DNA of 64,000 bases from assembly GCA_022841745.1 (NCBI GenBank), contig JALHQW010000020.1, forward strand, positions 54,405 to 118,404. The letters are read 5' to 3'. Positions 34,766 through 43,172 of the stretch are shown piece by piece. The notes under the pieces are model-generated. The model was not told the DNA's origin. It made no database searches and saw only the letters and a list, made by a program, of their open reading frames with translations. The first letter of the stretch is position 1. Each line of letters begins with the position of its first letter. The DNA comes from Saprospiraceae bacterium. GTDB lineage: Bacteria; Bacteroidota; Bacteroidia; Chitinophagales; Saprospiraceae. Position numbers and translations under genes: made by a program.

Positions 34766-35908
34766 TTAGAGTGCGCTGGCTTTCATAATGGCCCGCTCGC
34801 CGAAGCGCCGCCGGATGCGGTCGAGTTGGGCGAGGAGGTTGCTTTCTTCCTGCGTGTCCTCGAACAGGCTGATTTGCGAATGGCCATGCACGAGGTTGGA
34901 GAACTTGACCCCAACCAGCCGCACGAGCTGGCGGCGCTGGTAGAGCTTGTCGAACAGCTCCTTCGCATGGGCGAGCAGCGCCCCGTCGTGGGCGGTGTAG
35001 GCAATGCTCCGCTGCTGCGAGTAGGTGTTGAAGTCGGTGTAGCGGATTTTGACGGCGAGGCAGGAGGTCAGTTTCTGCTGGCCCCGCAAATCGAAGGCGA
35101 GGCGGCTCACCATGTCCGTCAACTGGCTTTTGAGGAAGTTCACGTCTATCGTGTCTGTTTGAAACGTGCGCTCCGTCGAGATGCTCTGGCGGTCGTGGAA
35201 CGGTACGATGGGCGAATTGTCAATGCCGTTGGCCTTTTTCCAGAGCGAGATGCCATGCTTGCCGAACTCCCTTTCGAGCAGCCGGGGCGGTATCTGCGCC
35301 AGTGTACCCACCTGCCGGACGCCCATCATGCTGAGTTTTTGAAAAGTTTCCCTGCCCACAGAGGGGATTTTGCCAACCGAGAGCGGCGACAGGAACGCCC
35401 TTTCCGTGCCACACTCGACGAGCCTTGCACCGTTGGGCTTGGCCTCGCCCGTGACCACCTTGGAGATGAGCTTGTTCACCGCCAGGCCCAGCGACACGGG
35501 CAAGCCCGATTCCCGCATGATTTTCGACCGCAGCTCGTTCGACCATTTCCAGCAGCCCACGTATTTGTCCATGCCCGACAAATCAAGGTAGAACTCGTCA
35601 ATGGAGGCTTTCTCGAACAGGGGCGCTTCGCTGTCAACGATGTCGGTGATGAGCTTGGAATGGCGGCTGTACTCGTCGTGGTCGCCGCGCAACACGATGG
35701 CGTCGGGGCAGAGCTTGAGCGCCATCCGCGTCGGCATGGCAGAGCGCACCCCGAAACGCCGCGCCTCATAGCTGCATGAGGCGACTACGCCGCGGTCGCT
35801 TGCACCGCCCACGATGAGCGGCTTTCCCTTCAGGGCACTATTTTTTTTGACCTCCACCGAGGCGAAGAAGGCGTCGAGGTCAAGGTGCAGGATTGCGTTT
35901 TGAAACAT
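34766..35908 (-). CDS. dinB: Y-family DNA polymerase (DinB/Pol IV-like)
   Basis: 380 residues from the ATG at 35908 (MFQNAILHLDLDAFFASVEV). Catalytic motifs are HLDLDAFFASVE and SIDEFYLDLSG, with the steric-gate region YEARRFGVRSAMP. Helix-hairpin-helix and little-finger regions follow. The C-terminal LFEDTQEESNLLAQLD may contact the sliding clamp. It lies upstream of the DnaE gene on the same strand, the usual partner for translesion synthesis in Bacteroidota. An upstream extension to 36016 is AT-rich and not protein-like. Confidence 0.85.
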   Translation of the reverse strand: MFQNAILHLDLDAFFASVEVKKNSALKGKPLIVGGASDRGVVASCSYEARRFGVRSAMPTRMALKLCPDAIVLRGDHDEYSRHSKLITDIVDSEAPLFEKASIDEFYLDLSGMDKYVGCWKWSNELRSKIMRESGLPVSLGLAVNKLISKVVTGEAKPNGARLVECGTERAFLSPLSVGKIPSVGRETFQKLSMMGVRQVGTLAQIPPRLLEREFGKHGISLWKKANGIDNSPIVPFHDRQSISTERTFQTDTIDVNFLKSQLTDMVSRLAFDLRGQQKLTSCLAVKIRYTDFNTYSQQRSIAYTAHDGALLAHAKELFDKLYQRRQLVRLVGVKFSNLVHGHSQISLFEDTQEESNLLAQLDRIRRRFGERAIMKASAL

Positions 35909-36031
35909 TTTGATTTTATATTTTCTCGATAGTGGAGCAAATATGAAATAATTTGTTTCAAAAATTATCCCAAAAGGCTTTAATCGGGTTTTTTGTTGCA
36001 TAATTTTTTTCCACAATGCCCGAAGCCAGCC

Positions 36032-37444
36032 TCATAGTTCGACAAACCGGACAATGCCCGTGAACCGCAGTTCCTGCAACTGCCCCGTTTCCTGTCGCCG
36101 TCTCAGTTCGAGCGCCTGCCGCTTGGCTTCGTTGCGAAGGGCGGCTTCCTTTTCGATTTTGCGGATTTGGTTCTGGAGTTCCTCGACTTGGGTGTTGTCG
36201 GGCTTCGGCGGGTTGATGGCTTCGAGTTCCCGGATTTGGGCATGAAGGTTCTGGCGCTGGAGCGGGTCGTCGGTGGCGACGTACTGGCGGTGGAGTTGGG
36301 TGATTTGCGACTGGGTAGCGTCCCAAGCTGACCGTTCTGCCGATTGCTCCCGGCGATGAATGGCGATTTTTTGTTCGAGCAGTTCAATTTGGGGTAGATA
36401 ACTGTAATCGGTGAGGAGCGAATCGCTCAGGGATGAGGGTTGAGGAATGAGGGATGAAAAAACAGGCACTTGGCTCAAATACTTGCCTTCATAGCTGGTA
36501 ACGGTTTTGGGAAAGCCGTTGGCTTCGGTGATTTGGAAAGGCTGGTTGGCTTGGAGTTCCAAGGAGAGGATGGCCCTGTTGGAGAGCGCCCGGTTGAAGC
36601 TGTCGGCGGTGACGTTCACGAGGTCGAGATAGCGGATGTCGAGGGGTTTGCCCGTGTGGGTGGGCAGCACCCGCTTGACGGTCATTTTGGACTGGTCGAG
36701 GAGCAGCCACTCCCCTACCCCAGCCCCCTCCCGACCTCCCCCTTCTGGGGAGGAGACCAGTAGTGTAGCCTTCGATTCGCTGGCTTCGATGCAGTAGCCC
36801 GTGCCAGTGATTTCCTGTGTGCCTTCGAGGTAGGTGTAGTCCACCCGCAGCAGGTCGGTGGAGCGGCGGAACTCGCTGTGGAGGTGGTGCAGGGTGGCGA
36901 AGGTTCGGTTGTAGGTCGTCCAGAAACCGTTTTGCAGCAAGCCGAGCGAGTACAGGCTGACGCCCCACGCAAGGAACACACTAAAGGCGATGGCTTCTCG
37001 GCGGTAGTCGCCCACCCGGATGCGGGCGTCGGGGTTGCCTATCAAAACAAAGGGGTTTTTCTTGAAGGGGTACATCAATGGGACTCCCTGCAAGGTACAC
37101 ATGTCGAACAGCAGGTGCGACCAGTAGGCGAGGCAAAAGGCGATGGACACCCGGAAGCTGCCGAAGTAGGTCTTCTCGACGAAACTGACCAACAGCGTGA
37201 GGACGATGAGCGCTGGGATGCTGTGTGTGATGGTTCGATGCCCAAATCGGCGGTTGAGCCATTTTGCCAAGGGAAACAGGAGCTTGCCGATGGGCGAGCG
37301 GGTGTGGTCGCAGTCGGGCAGCACAGAGGCGACGAGGGTGATGGCCAGTGTCCAGGGAGAGGCGAGGATGTTAACGCCGAACAGGATGCTGGCAAAAAAG
37401 CCCGTGAAGACGGCGCCTCCTGCGAGGTGGTTGGGCATTGTCAT
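36032..37444 (-). CDS. YdjM-like membrane metal-dependent hydrolase with coiled-coil tail
   Basis: 470 residues. The N-terminal about 200 residues match the YdjM/DUF457 family: MPNHLAGGAVFTGF, SVLPDCDHTRSPIGK, GHRTITHSIPAL and YWSHLLFDMCTLQGV, with conserved His/Asp metal ligands set among four or so membrane helices. The remainder is a soluble domain plus a C-terminal coiled coil (LHRQYVATDDPLQRQNLHAQIRELE). Two segments look like translated intergenic repeats: VSSPEGGGREGAGVGE (DNA near 36712-36770) and SSLIPQPSSLSDS (near 36420-36465). The E. coli relative is LexA-regulated, which fits the neighbouring translesion polymerases. Confidence 0.7.
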   Translation of the reverse strand: MTMPNHLAGGAVFTGFFASILFGVNILASPWTLAITLVASVLPDCDHTRSPIGKLLFPLAKWLNRRFGHRTITHSIPALIVLTLLVSFVEKTYFGSFRVSIAFCLAYWSHLLFDMCTLQGVPLMYPFKKNPFVLIGNPDARIRVGDYRREAIAFSVFLAWGVSLYSLGLLQNGFWTTYNRTFATLHHLHSEFRRSTDLLRVDYTYLEGTQEITGTGYCIEASESKATLLVSSPEGGGREGAGVGEWLLLDQSKMTVKRVLPTHTGKPLDIRYLDLVNVTADSFNRALSNRAILSLELQANQPFQITEANGFPKTVTSYEGKYLSQVPVFSSLIPQPSSLSDSLLTDYSYLPQIELLEQKIAIHRREQSAERSAWDATQSQITQLHRQYVATDDPLQRQNLHAQIRELEAINPPKPDNTQVEELQNQIRKIEKEAALRNEAKRQALELRRRQETGQLQELRFTGIVRFVEL

Positions 37445-37501
37445 ATCAGTTGGCAGTTAGACCGTTGGCAGTTGGCAGTCAGCCCGCAGCCAACGGCACG
37501 G

Positions 37502-39013
37502 TCAGATGTACTTTTTTTTAGTGGCAGCGATGATACCACGTCCGAAAATCAGGAATACCAGTCCGAGGGCGGCCAACAGGTAGAACGGGCCTGAGTCCTC
37601 GCCGGAGATTTTGCCCCAGTAGCGCAGCACGGTCATACAGGCCATCGCACCGATGAGGAAGGGGGCGAAGTTGATTTCCTGCAAGGCGGCGGTGTGACGG
37701 ATGTCTTTGACGATTTCGGTATTGATGTCGGCTTCTTTGCCGTAGCGTTCCGCCATTTCGCAGATGAAAAGCGGGACGCCGTTCGTGTTTTCCCAGATGT
37801 GGTTCTTGTAGGCTTCGTAGTCCTCGATGCGGTTGAGGAAGGGTTTTGAGAGGCGGGCGATGAGTTCCATTGCCTCTGGGCGGGCAAGCGGCTTTAGCTC
37901 GATGCGCTCGAAGTTGGTCAGGAAGGTTGCTTTTTCGACGGGCACTCGACGGGCGGCGCAAATGACGTGGAAATGGTTTTTCAGCTTTTCCAGCCCAGTG
38001 ACGGCGGTTGGAGTGATGGTGGTCACGTCGTCAATGACGAGCGTGAACTCGTGCTTTTTGGTGACTGCTATGAGGTCGTAGATAAGGTACTTTGGGGCTT
38101 TCCGCATGACGATTTCCGCAATCCTCGCTTCCTCTACCTGTAAGAGAAATTCTGCCCGGTTCGGATCGCGCTCGATGATGGCGAGCAGCAAGCCGCCCAG
38201 CACCTCCTTGTTGCTCTTGAACTCCCCTACCCTGATGAGGTTCTGGGCTTTGTAGTTGTCCAGAAGATGGGTTTTTCCGATGCCCTGTACGCCGAGGATG
38301 AGGGTGTTTACCTTTTTTTGGGTGAGTTCCGTGAGCCGCCGCAGTTCTTCCTTCCTGCCGATGTGGAACTGTGTCAAGCCCTGCTCCATCGGGACGATGT
38401 GGACGCGCCTTTTTGGGAAAACATTCCTTGAAAACCGTTCCAACCAAGTCGTCTGTTCGATGCTCTGGATGGCCTCGACCATCTGCTCCCGGCTGACATG
38501 GGTGTAGATTTCGGTGGTGGAAATGGACTTGTGACCAAGTATCTTCTGTGCTGCCCGCAATGCCTCAAAGTCCTTGCCCTCGTTGACGATGCGGGTGGCA
38601 CATGTGTGCCGCAGCATGTGGGGATGCACCACGCCATCGGTGTACTTTTTCAGCCGACGCCACACGGACTTGCGGTTCTTGTGCTTGGTAACATCCTTCA
38701 CGGCTGGAAAAAGGAAGGCGTCGGGCTTCCTGTCCTTCATGTCCTTCCAATAGTCTGTCATGGCATCGAGTAGTCGTTCGGACATCGGCACGTCCCGGTG
38801 TTCTGGCTTTCGCTTTTTTAGGCTCTCGACATGGACGGTCTTGCTAAGGGTATTGATATGTTTCACCCGCAGTTTCATTACCTCGGAGACACGCAGCCCG
38901 CCATCAAGCATGAATAGGGCGATGACCCGGTATTGCACGTTGCACTTCGCCAACAGCAGGTCCTGCATACCCGGCGAGAGTACCTTGAAGCCGTCTGGTA
39001 GGAAAGCATTCAA
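37502..39013 (-). CDS. Tyrosine recombinase fused to ATPase and membrane helices
   Basis: 503 residues if translation starts at the TTG at 39013; a stop lies two codons upstream and the next ATG is at 38968. Residues 1-185 are a tyrosine-recombinase catalytic domain: R41 (GGLRVSEV), H132-x2-R135 (HMLRHTCAT), H161 (LGHKSISTTEIYTH) and Y170. The usual N-terminal core-binding domain is missing. Residues about 215-440 form a P-loop ATPase (GVQGIGKTHLL, Walker A; FTLVIDDV, Walker B). Residues 447 to the end contain two probable membrane helices (FAPFLIGAMACMTVL and YLLAALGLVFLIFG). I know of no named family with this layout. Confidence 0.7.
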   Translation of the reverse strand: MNAFLPDGFKVLSPGMQDLLLAKCNVQYRVIALFMLDGGLRVSEVMKLRVKHINTLSKTVHVESLKKRKPEHRDVPMSERLLDAMTDYWKDMKDRKPDAFLFPAVKDVTKHKNRKSVWRRLKKYTDGVVHPHMLRHTCATRIVNEGKDFEALRAAQKILGHKSISTTEIYTHVSREQMVEAIQSIEQTTWLERFSRNVFPKRRVHIVPMEQGLTQFHIGRKEELRRLTELTQKKVNTLILGVQGIGKTHLLDNYKAQNLIRVGEFKSNKEVLGGLLLAIIERDPNRAEFLLQVEEARIAEIVMRKAPKYLIYDLIAVTKKHEFTLVIDDVTTITPTAVTGLEKLKNHFHVICAARRVPVEKATFLTNFERIELKPLARPEAMELIARLSKPFLNRIEDYEAYKNHIWENTNGVPLFICEMAERYGKEADINTEIVKDIRHTAALQEINFAPFLIGAMACMTVLRYWGKISGEDSGPFYLLAALGLVFLIFGRGIIAATKKKYI

Positions 39014-39088
39014 TGGCTAAATTGTTGGATTACTGGATAGTTGCCGTCCAGCATTTTACGAACCATCGCCACCCTCGAACCGAAAAAA

Positions 39089-39111
39089 GTAGCGGGTTTT
39101 TCTCCCGCTAC
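39089..39111 (-). terminator. Terminator/attenuator hairpin in recombinase leader
   Basis: GTAGCGGG-N7-CCCGCTAC, followed on the minus strand by a T-run (opposite 39082-39088). It lies between a promoter-like element (39133-39147) and the recombinase start, so it could attenuate expression. Confidence 0.55.
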
Positions 39112-39132
39112 CGTGTCGAAATGGGAAGTGCG

Positions 39133-39147
39133 ATAGCACAAATAGTT
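39133..39147 (-). promoter_or_regulatory. Promoter-like element AACTATTTGTGCTAT
   Basis: On the minus strand this matches elements directly in front of genes starting at 44643 and 45200. It points toward the recombinase-fusion gene. Confidence 0.4.
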
Positions 39148-39158
39148 GCTGAAAACAA

Positions 39159-39204
39159 AAATGGGAATGCACGGACGGCTGGCGCTATCCGTGCATTCCC
39201 ATTT
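39159..39204. repeat. Perfect 17-bp inverted repeat near recombinase gene
   Basis: AAATGGGAATGCACGGA (39159-39175) and its exact complement (39188-39204) flank a 12-bp spacer. The arm length and position 150 bases from a tyrosine recombinase gene suit a recombination site or an operator. There is no T-run. Confidence 0.6.
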
Positions 39205-39569
39205 CGATTCGTCAAAGATATTTGGAAAATAGTTCTCATGCAAAGAGAGTTCTGAAAACGGATTGTTGGAAACGGATTTTGGAGAAAATTTTCATTTCGG
39301 CGGGGGTCGAGGGGGGTGACATAATGCCACTTTTGTCGCGTGGCAGGTGACGGGAAAGGGCGACAAAACCCAAAACTGGCAAACGGGGCGTTTTCAGGCG
39401 ATTTGGCGGGGGCAAAAGCGGGAAGCAGGGTCTTTGTGGGTTTCTGGCGGAAATCCTTACGGAGGGGCAAAAAACAGGGTGAGGCGTGAAAATGAGACTG
39501 CTCTTGGCGAATGAAAAGGGCGGCACTACCCTACCCTCGATGTTGCAGCAGCATGGTTTTCTTACAAAT
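39205..39569. other. Non-coding stretch
   Basis: No gene recognised; open frames on the minus strand here have no protein-like composition. The stretch is bounded by the 17-bp inverted repeat and the GCACCA repeats. Confidence 0.4.
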
Positions 39570-39722
39570 GCACCAAATGTTACAGTTGCACCAAATGCAC
39601 CAGAGGTGTGTAGATAGAAGAAGAAGTATTCTTTCTTTTCTTTCTTCTTGATAAGGGGTAGGTGCATGAACGATTGATTTGCACCAGTTGCACCAAATGT
39701 TACAATCGCACCAGTTGCACCA
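39570..39722. repeat. GCACCA repeats with 9-bp periodicity
   Basis: GCACCA occurs at 39570, 39588, 39597, 39681, 39690, 39708 and 39717, with spacings of 9 or 18 bases inside two groups. ATGTTACA lies between copies in both groups. A related array is at 45346-45444. It is probably a protein-binding array of the replication region. Confidence 0.55.
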
Positions 39723-39752
39723 GAAATGCACAAGGTATTTTGAAAATACAGT

Positions 39753-39947
39753 TTTGCAGTTTAAACTGTTTTACGGCAAAACTGCATAAAATAAGGTGAG
39801 CATGAAAGTCTCTAAGTAAAGCTGAAGCATGGATGATTATGTCTCATATTATTAAAACTGAAAGCCACGTTCAGGGCTTGGCACTACCCCTACGTTTCAA
39901 AATGCAGTGCTCAAGTTCTAAGGTTTGCAGTTTAAACGTTTTGCAGT
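39753..39947. repeat. First TTTGCAGT repeats
   Basis: Copies lie at 39753-39760, 39924-39931 and 39940-39947, set in TTTAAAC-containing, partly palindromic DNA. No gene is recognised between 39.73 and 40.9 kb. Confidence 0.6.
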
Positions 39948-40017
39948 TTTGCATGAGAAGTCAGCAATTACAAAGACTTCTGGTTGCTTTCTACAAGCTA
40001 TTCTAGGCTTGTCACCG

Positions 40018-40394
40018 TTTTGCAGTTTGCACGGTTTGCAGTTTGTCACCTAATGCTACGTCATTTCACATCTACAACAACACGCAGCAAAATGGGCGGG
40101 CAGCTATCGAAAGTTCCGGCTAGGTTGTATATCATTTTGCAGTTTGCACGGTTTGCAGTTTGTCACCTAATGCTACGTCATTTCACATCTACAACAACAC
40201 GCAGCAAAATGGGCGGGCAGCTATCGAAAGTTCCGGCTAGGTTGTATATCATTTTGCAGTTTGCACGGTTTGCAGTTTGTCACCTAATGCTACGTCATTT
40301 CACATCTACAACAACACGCAGCAAAATGGGCGGGCAGCTATCGAAAGTTCCGGCTATGGTTGTATATCATTTTGCAGTTTATACGGTTTGCAGT
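40018..40394. repeat. 117-bp tandem repeat (three units plus partial)
   Basis: Near-identical units start at 40018, 40135 and 40252, and a partial fourth starts at 40370 (the third unit has one extra base). Each unit starts with two TTTGCAGT octamers 16 bp apart. The reading frame that crosses the array is an artefact of 117 being divisible by three. It is the best candidate for a partition site. Confidence 0.85.
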
Positions 40395-40624
40395 TTATAC
40401 TGCTTTATGGCTGGTTGTTGAAACGCGTTTACCCTTTGGCGGTAACTCTTGGAAATGGCTGCGAACCTGGCGGAGCATCAAGATTTTTTTTAAAAAAGTC
40501 GTGTCAATCGTGGGTTTTGGGACTTTTTATCTTGATTATTTAGTCTTTATATTTTGCTGCAGCATAAGCTCGGAGTTTTAGAAGGCATCAAAACCCTTGT
40601 CATTGTTGACTTTTTGGTTGCATC

Positions 40625-40797
40625 GTGTACGTCAATGGGAGCTTGGTATCGTGTACGTCAATGGGATGAAAAGCAACCTGAATGTGTACGTGAATGGGCA
40701 AAGCAACCCGCAATCGTGTACGTCAATGGGAGTGTTTGTGTACGTCAATGGGGTTATCGCGTACATGAATGGGAGTCTATGGTGTACGTCAATGGGA
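40625..40797 (+). repeat. Rep iterons: replication origin
   Basis: Seven direct copies of the 16-mer GTGTACGTCAATGGGA or close variants begin at 40625, 40651, 40684, 40716, 40738, 40759 and 40782. Spacing is 21-33 bases, roughly two to three helical turns. Partial copies follow near 40804. AT-rich DNA lies at about 40480-40560. This is the expected origin for the Rep protein encoded 110 bases downstream. Confidence 0.85.
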
Positions 40798-40906
40798 GTT
40801 GGCGTGTACTCGGAAACACAGCATGTACGCGCCAATTGTGTCAAGAAGAATTTTGTCAGTACACGATTAGCATTATATTCGCCCCCGAATCCAGCCAACT
40901 CATACC

Positions 40907-42052
40907 ATGAAAAGCAGTACCCCTATCGCAAGGGTCGAGAATTTCTTCATTTTCAATGCCCGCTACTCCCTCACTGCGAAGGAGCAGAAGGTGATTTTGT
41001 ACCTCATTGCGCAGATAGACCCAGTCAATCAGACCCGGCTGCATGAGCAAACCATTTCGCTAAAGGAGCTTCAGGAACTGCTGCTCGAAGGCAGGAGCGG
41101 CAGCTTTTACGAGGAAATGCAGCGGTTCAGCGAGCGAATAGTCGAAAAGCGCATCGAGTTTGATAGCGGCATCACGTATCAGGGCAAGCGCCTACCGGGG
41201 CGGGTGAACTGGTTCCAAAGTATTGTTCCTGTAAAAAACGACGTCGGCGAGGTGTCGCTGGAATTCATGTTTTCCGAAAAATTGACCCCGTTTTTGCTGG
41301 CGTTGAAGGAATACGCGCAGATAGACTACCGCGAAACGCTGGCGATGGAAAGCGGATTTTCGGTGCGGATGTTCCAGGTTTTCCGGGCTTGGCGAGACCG
41401 CATGAGCGCCCACGAAAAGGCTTCCAAGCTCAAGTACGAGTTGGACGAACTAAGGAAGCTGCTGGGCGTGGAGGACAAGTACGACGATTGGCGCAATTTC
41501 AAGCGTCGCGTACTCGATGTGCTAATGGCTGAGGTGAACAAAACAACCGTATGGGTCAAGCTGACCGAGGTTAAGGAAGGAAGGAAGGTCATTGCCATTG
41601 AATTCAATTTTGGCGACAAGGAAGAGCGGAAAAAGCGCTCAGATAACAAACTCCCCTTTGCATCGGCATTGGGGGTAACGCCCACAAGGGCGCAGGAACT
41701 GGCGGTTCAGAAATTGGTGGCTTACGGCGTGAAGGACGGCGTGGCCGAGGAGATGGTCAGCAAGGTAAGGGGCAGCGAGACGCGTGGCTTTGAGGACTGG
41801 TATGTCGAGGAAGTTATCAGGCTGTTTGAGACAAAAACCAATCAACCTGATGGCCCGGCGAGGGCTGGCACACTGGTCAAGTGGTTTCTCGAACTGAAAG
41901 TGTTTGAGCAGGGAGAACATTTTGCCGTCATTATGGAACGCTTGAACCTTCGCAAGAAGAAAATTGAGCAGGAAAACCCAATAGCATGGACCAACCGCCT
42001 TGCTGCAAGGGATTTGTCAGCATCGGATTTTGTTAAAACTGCAAAACGGTAA
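40907..42052 (+). CDS. rep: Plasmid replication initiator (Rep_3/RepB type)
   Basis: 381 residues. The N-terminal region (FFIFNARYSLTAKEQKVILYLIAQIDP, then ISLKELQELL) and the second domain (YAQIDYRETLAMESGFSVRMFQVFRAW, KLKYELDELRKLLGV, FKRRVLDVLMAEVN) are the two winged helices of Rep_3 family initiators, which bind iterons. The C-terminal extension (about 120 residues, VTPTRAQELAVQKLV...) is seen in Bacteroidota plasmid Rep proteins. It lies directly downstream of seven 16-bp iterons. A weak promoter (TATATTCG at 40873) precedes it. The end of the gene overlaps an inverted TTTGCAGT pair. Confidence 0.9.
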   Translation: MKSSTPIARVENFFIFNARYSLTAKEQKVILYLIAQIDPVNQTRLHEQTISLKELQELLLEGRSGSFYEEMQRFSERIVEKRIEFDSGITYQGKRLPGRVNWFQSIVPVKNDVGEVSLEFMFSEKLTPFLLALKEYAQIDYRETLAMESGFSVRMFQVFRAWRDRMSAHEKASKLKYELDELRKLLGVEDKYDDWRNFKRRVLDVLMAEVNKTTVWVKLTEVKEGRKVIAIEFNFGDKEERKKRSDNKLPFASALGVTPTRAQELAVQKLVAYGVKDGVAEEMVSKVRGSETRGFEDWYVEEVIRLFETKTNQPDGPARAGTLVKWFLELKVFEQGEHFAVIMERLNLRKKKIEQENPIAWTNRLAARDLSASDFVKTAKR

Positions 42053-42065
42053 ACAGTTTTGCAGT
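42038..42065. repeat. Inverted pair of TTTGCAGT repeats at rep 3' end
   Basis: ACTGCAAAAC (42038-42047) and GTTTTGCAGT (42056-42065) form a perfect 10-bp inverted repeat across the rep stop codon. It could double as a terminator and a ParG-type binding site. Confidence 0.55.
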
Positions 42066-42219
42066 CTTAGTATCCTAAATTGCACGATTTTAGATTACCC
42101 AATCATTCCAAGAAGCGCCTACCTGCGGTAGTGCTGTTTACACCATGCTCGCAAATTCGGCAATTTTTCTTTTCCAAGTTTTCCATACTTGCTATGTTTG
42201 CGGCACGGCAAAACGGAAA

Positions 42220-42263
42220 GCAGTTTAAACGGTTTGCAGTTTTGCAGTTAATCAATATCTTTG
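42220..42263 (+). promoter_or_regulatory. parA promoter overlapped by TTTGCAGT repeats
   Basis: TATCTTTG (42256-42263) is a perfect -7 element only 5 bases before the parA ATG, so the mRNA is probably leaderless. TTTGCAGT occurs at 42233-42240 and 42241-42248, over the spacer and -33 region, as expected for autoregulation by the partition proteins. Confidence 0.65.
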
Positions 42264-42267
42264 CAAC

Positions 42268-42915
42268 ATGGTAATAGGAATCACCAATTTGAAGGGTGGG
42301 GTAGGGAAGACCACATTAACCTTGAACCTCGCCGTCACCTTTGCCCATCAGGGCAAGCGGGTCTGCATCGTGGACGCGGACAAAAACCAAAACAGCATGG
42401 AATGGTCGGGTGCCCGCAAGGCAAGCCTGCCGGAGGTCATCGTGATGGGCTGCACCGAACCCCGCGCCTTGAACAAGCTCGTGGAATCTCAAAAGGAAAT
42501 CTACGACATGGTGCTGATAGACGGCACCCCCGACCTTGGGGAGATGACCACCCGCATCATGCTCGCCAGCGACCTGATGCTGATACCGTTGTTGCCCAGC
42601 GGACACGACTTTCGCTCGATGGTGCTGCTGCTCCAACGCTTTGAACAGGCAAAAGGCTTCAAGCCGGAGTTGCCCGCCTATTTCATCTTGAACAAGTTCG
42701 ATGAACGCCTCAACTTTCATGCAGACATGGTGGACTTGTTAGGGCAGTACGACATCCCAATTTTGGATGCTAAGGTCAAAAGCCGGATTGCTTATGCCCA
42801 GACTGGTGTATCGGGCATGGGCGTCGTGGAATGGACTGACCAAAAAGCAATCGAGGAAATCGAGGTGCTGGCGAAGGAGGTACTCTCAAAAGCAGCCCAT
42901 TATCAACTCAACTAA
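42268..42915 (+). CDS. parA: ParA-family partition ATPase
   Basis: 215 residues, the short ParF-like form without an N-terminal DNA-binding domain. The deviant Walker A is KGGVGKTTL, switch I is DADKNQNSMEW, and Walker B is MVLIDGTPDLG. It is the motor for plasmid segregation. The gene 11 bp downstream encodes a ribbon-helix-helix partner, and TTTGCAGT repeats surround both, forming a ParF/ParG-like system. Confidence 0.9.
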   Translation: MVIGITNLKGGVGKTTLTLNLAVTFAHQGKRVCIVDADKNQNSMEWSGARKASLPEVIVMGCTEPRALNKLVESQKEIYDMVLIDGTPDLGEMTTRIMLASDLMLIPLLPSGHDFRSMVLLLQRFEQAKGFKPELPAYFILNKFDERLNFHADMVDLLGQYDIPILDAKVKSRIAYAQTGVSGMGVVEWTDQKAIEEIEVLAKEVLSKAAHYQLN

Positions 42916-42926
42916 AATCAGAGACA

Positions 42927-43163
42927 ATGGCAAAAGATAGAAGAACAGATTTTTCGAGCCTGATGCCGCAGCAACCCGCTCCGGCAAAACAGGTGAAATC
43001 CGCCGATGAGGCTATCCGTGCGATTCATGGCGACAAGACCAAGCGCATCACGCTGGACATTGCGCTGCCGCTCCATGCGAAAATCAAGATGCGCTGCTTT
43101 GAGCAGGGGATTACCATGAAGGAGTTTTTGCTCGATCTTGCTGTTAAGGAGCTTGGTGTATGA
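42927..43163 (+). CDS. ParG-like centromere-binding protein (ribbon-helix-helix)
   Basis: 78 residues. A flexible N-terminal half (MAKDRRTDFSSLMPQQPAPAK) precedes a ribbon-helix-helix C-terminus (KRITLDIALPLHAKIKMRC followed by EQGITMKEFLLDLAVKEL). This is the layout of ParG-type proteins: the tail contacts the ParA-family ATPase and the strand pair binds centromere repeats. It follows parA by 11 bp. TTTGCAGT repeats lie immediately on both sides of the pair. Confidence 0.75.
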   Translation: MAKDRRTDFSSLMPQQPAPAKQVKSADEAIRAIHGDKTKRITLDIALPLHAKIKMRCFEQGITMKEFLLDLAVKELGV

Positions 43164-43172
43164 AGCGCTAAA

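Noticed and set aside
36878..37594. 238-codon plus-strand open frame opposite the YdjM-like gene
   Set aside because: Shadow of the minus-strand gene with clear YdjM motifs; no independent start context or domain.
39236..39733. Minus-strand open frame with GATGA/TFGATGA-type repeats
   Set aside because: It arises from the 9-bp-phased GCACCA repeats; overlapping frames are equally open and none has a recognisable domain.
40018..40394. Possible CRISPR-like repeat array
   Set aside because: Units are 117 bp and identical throughout, with no variable spacers. It is a plain tandem repeat.
39984..40421. Open frame of 145 codons with repeated peptide segments
   Set aside because: It is produced by the 117-bp tandem repeat (39 codons per unit). 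The sequence has no protein-like features and the DNA looks like a binding-site array.
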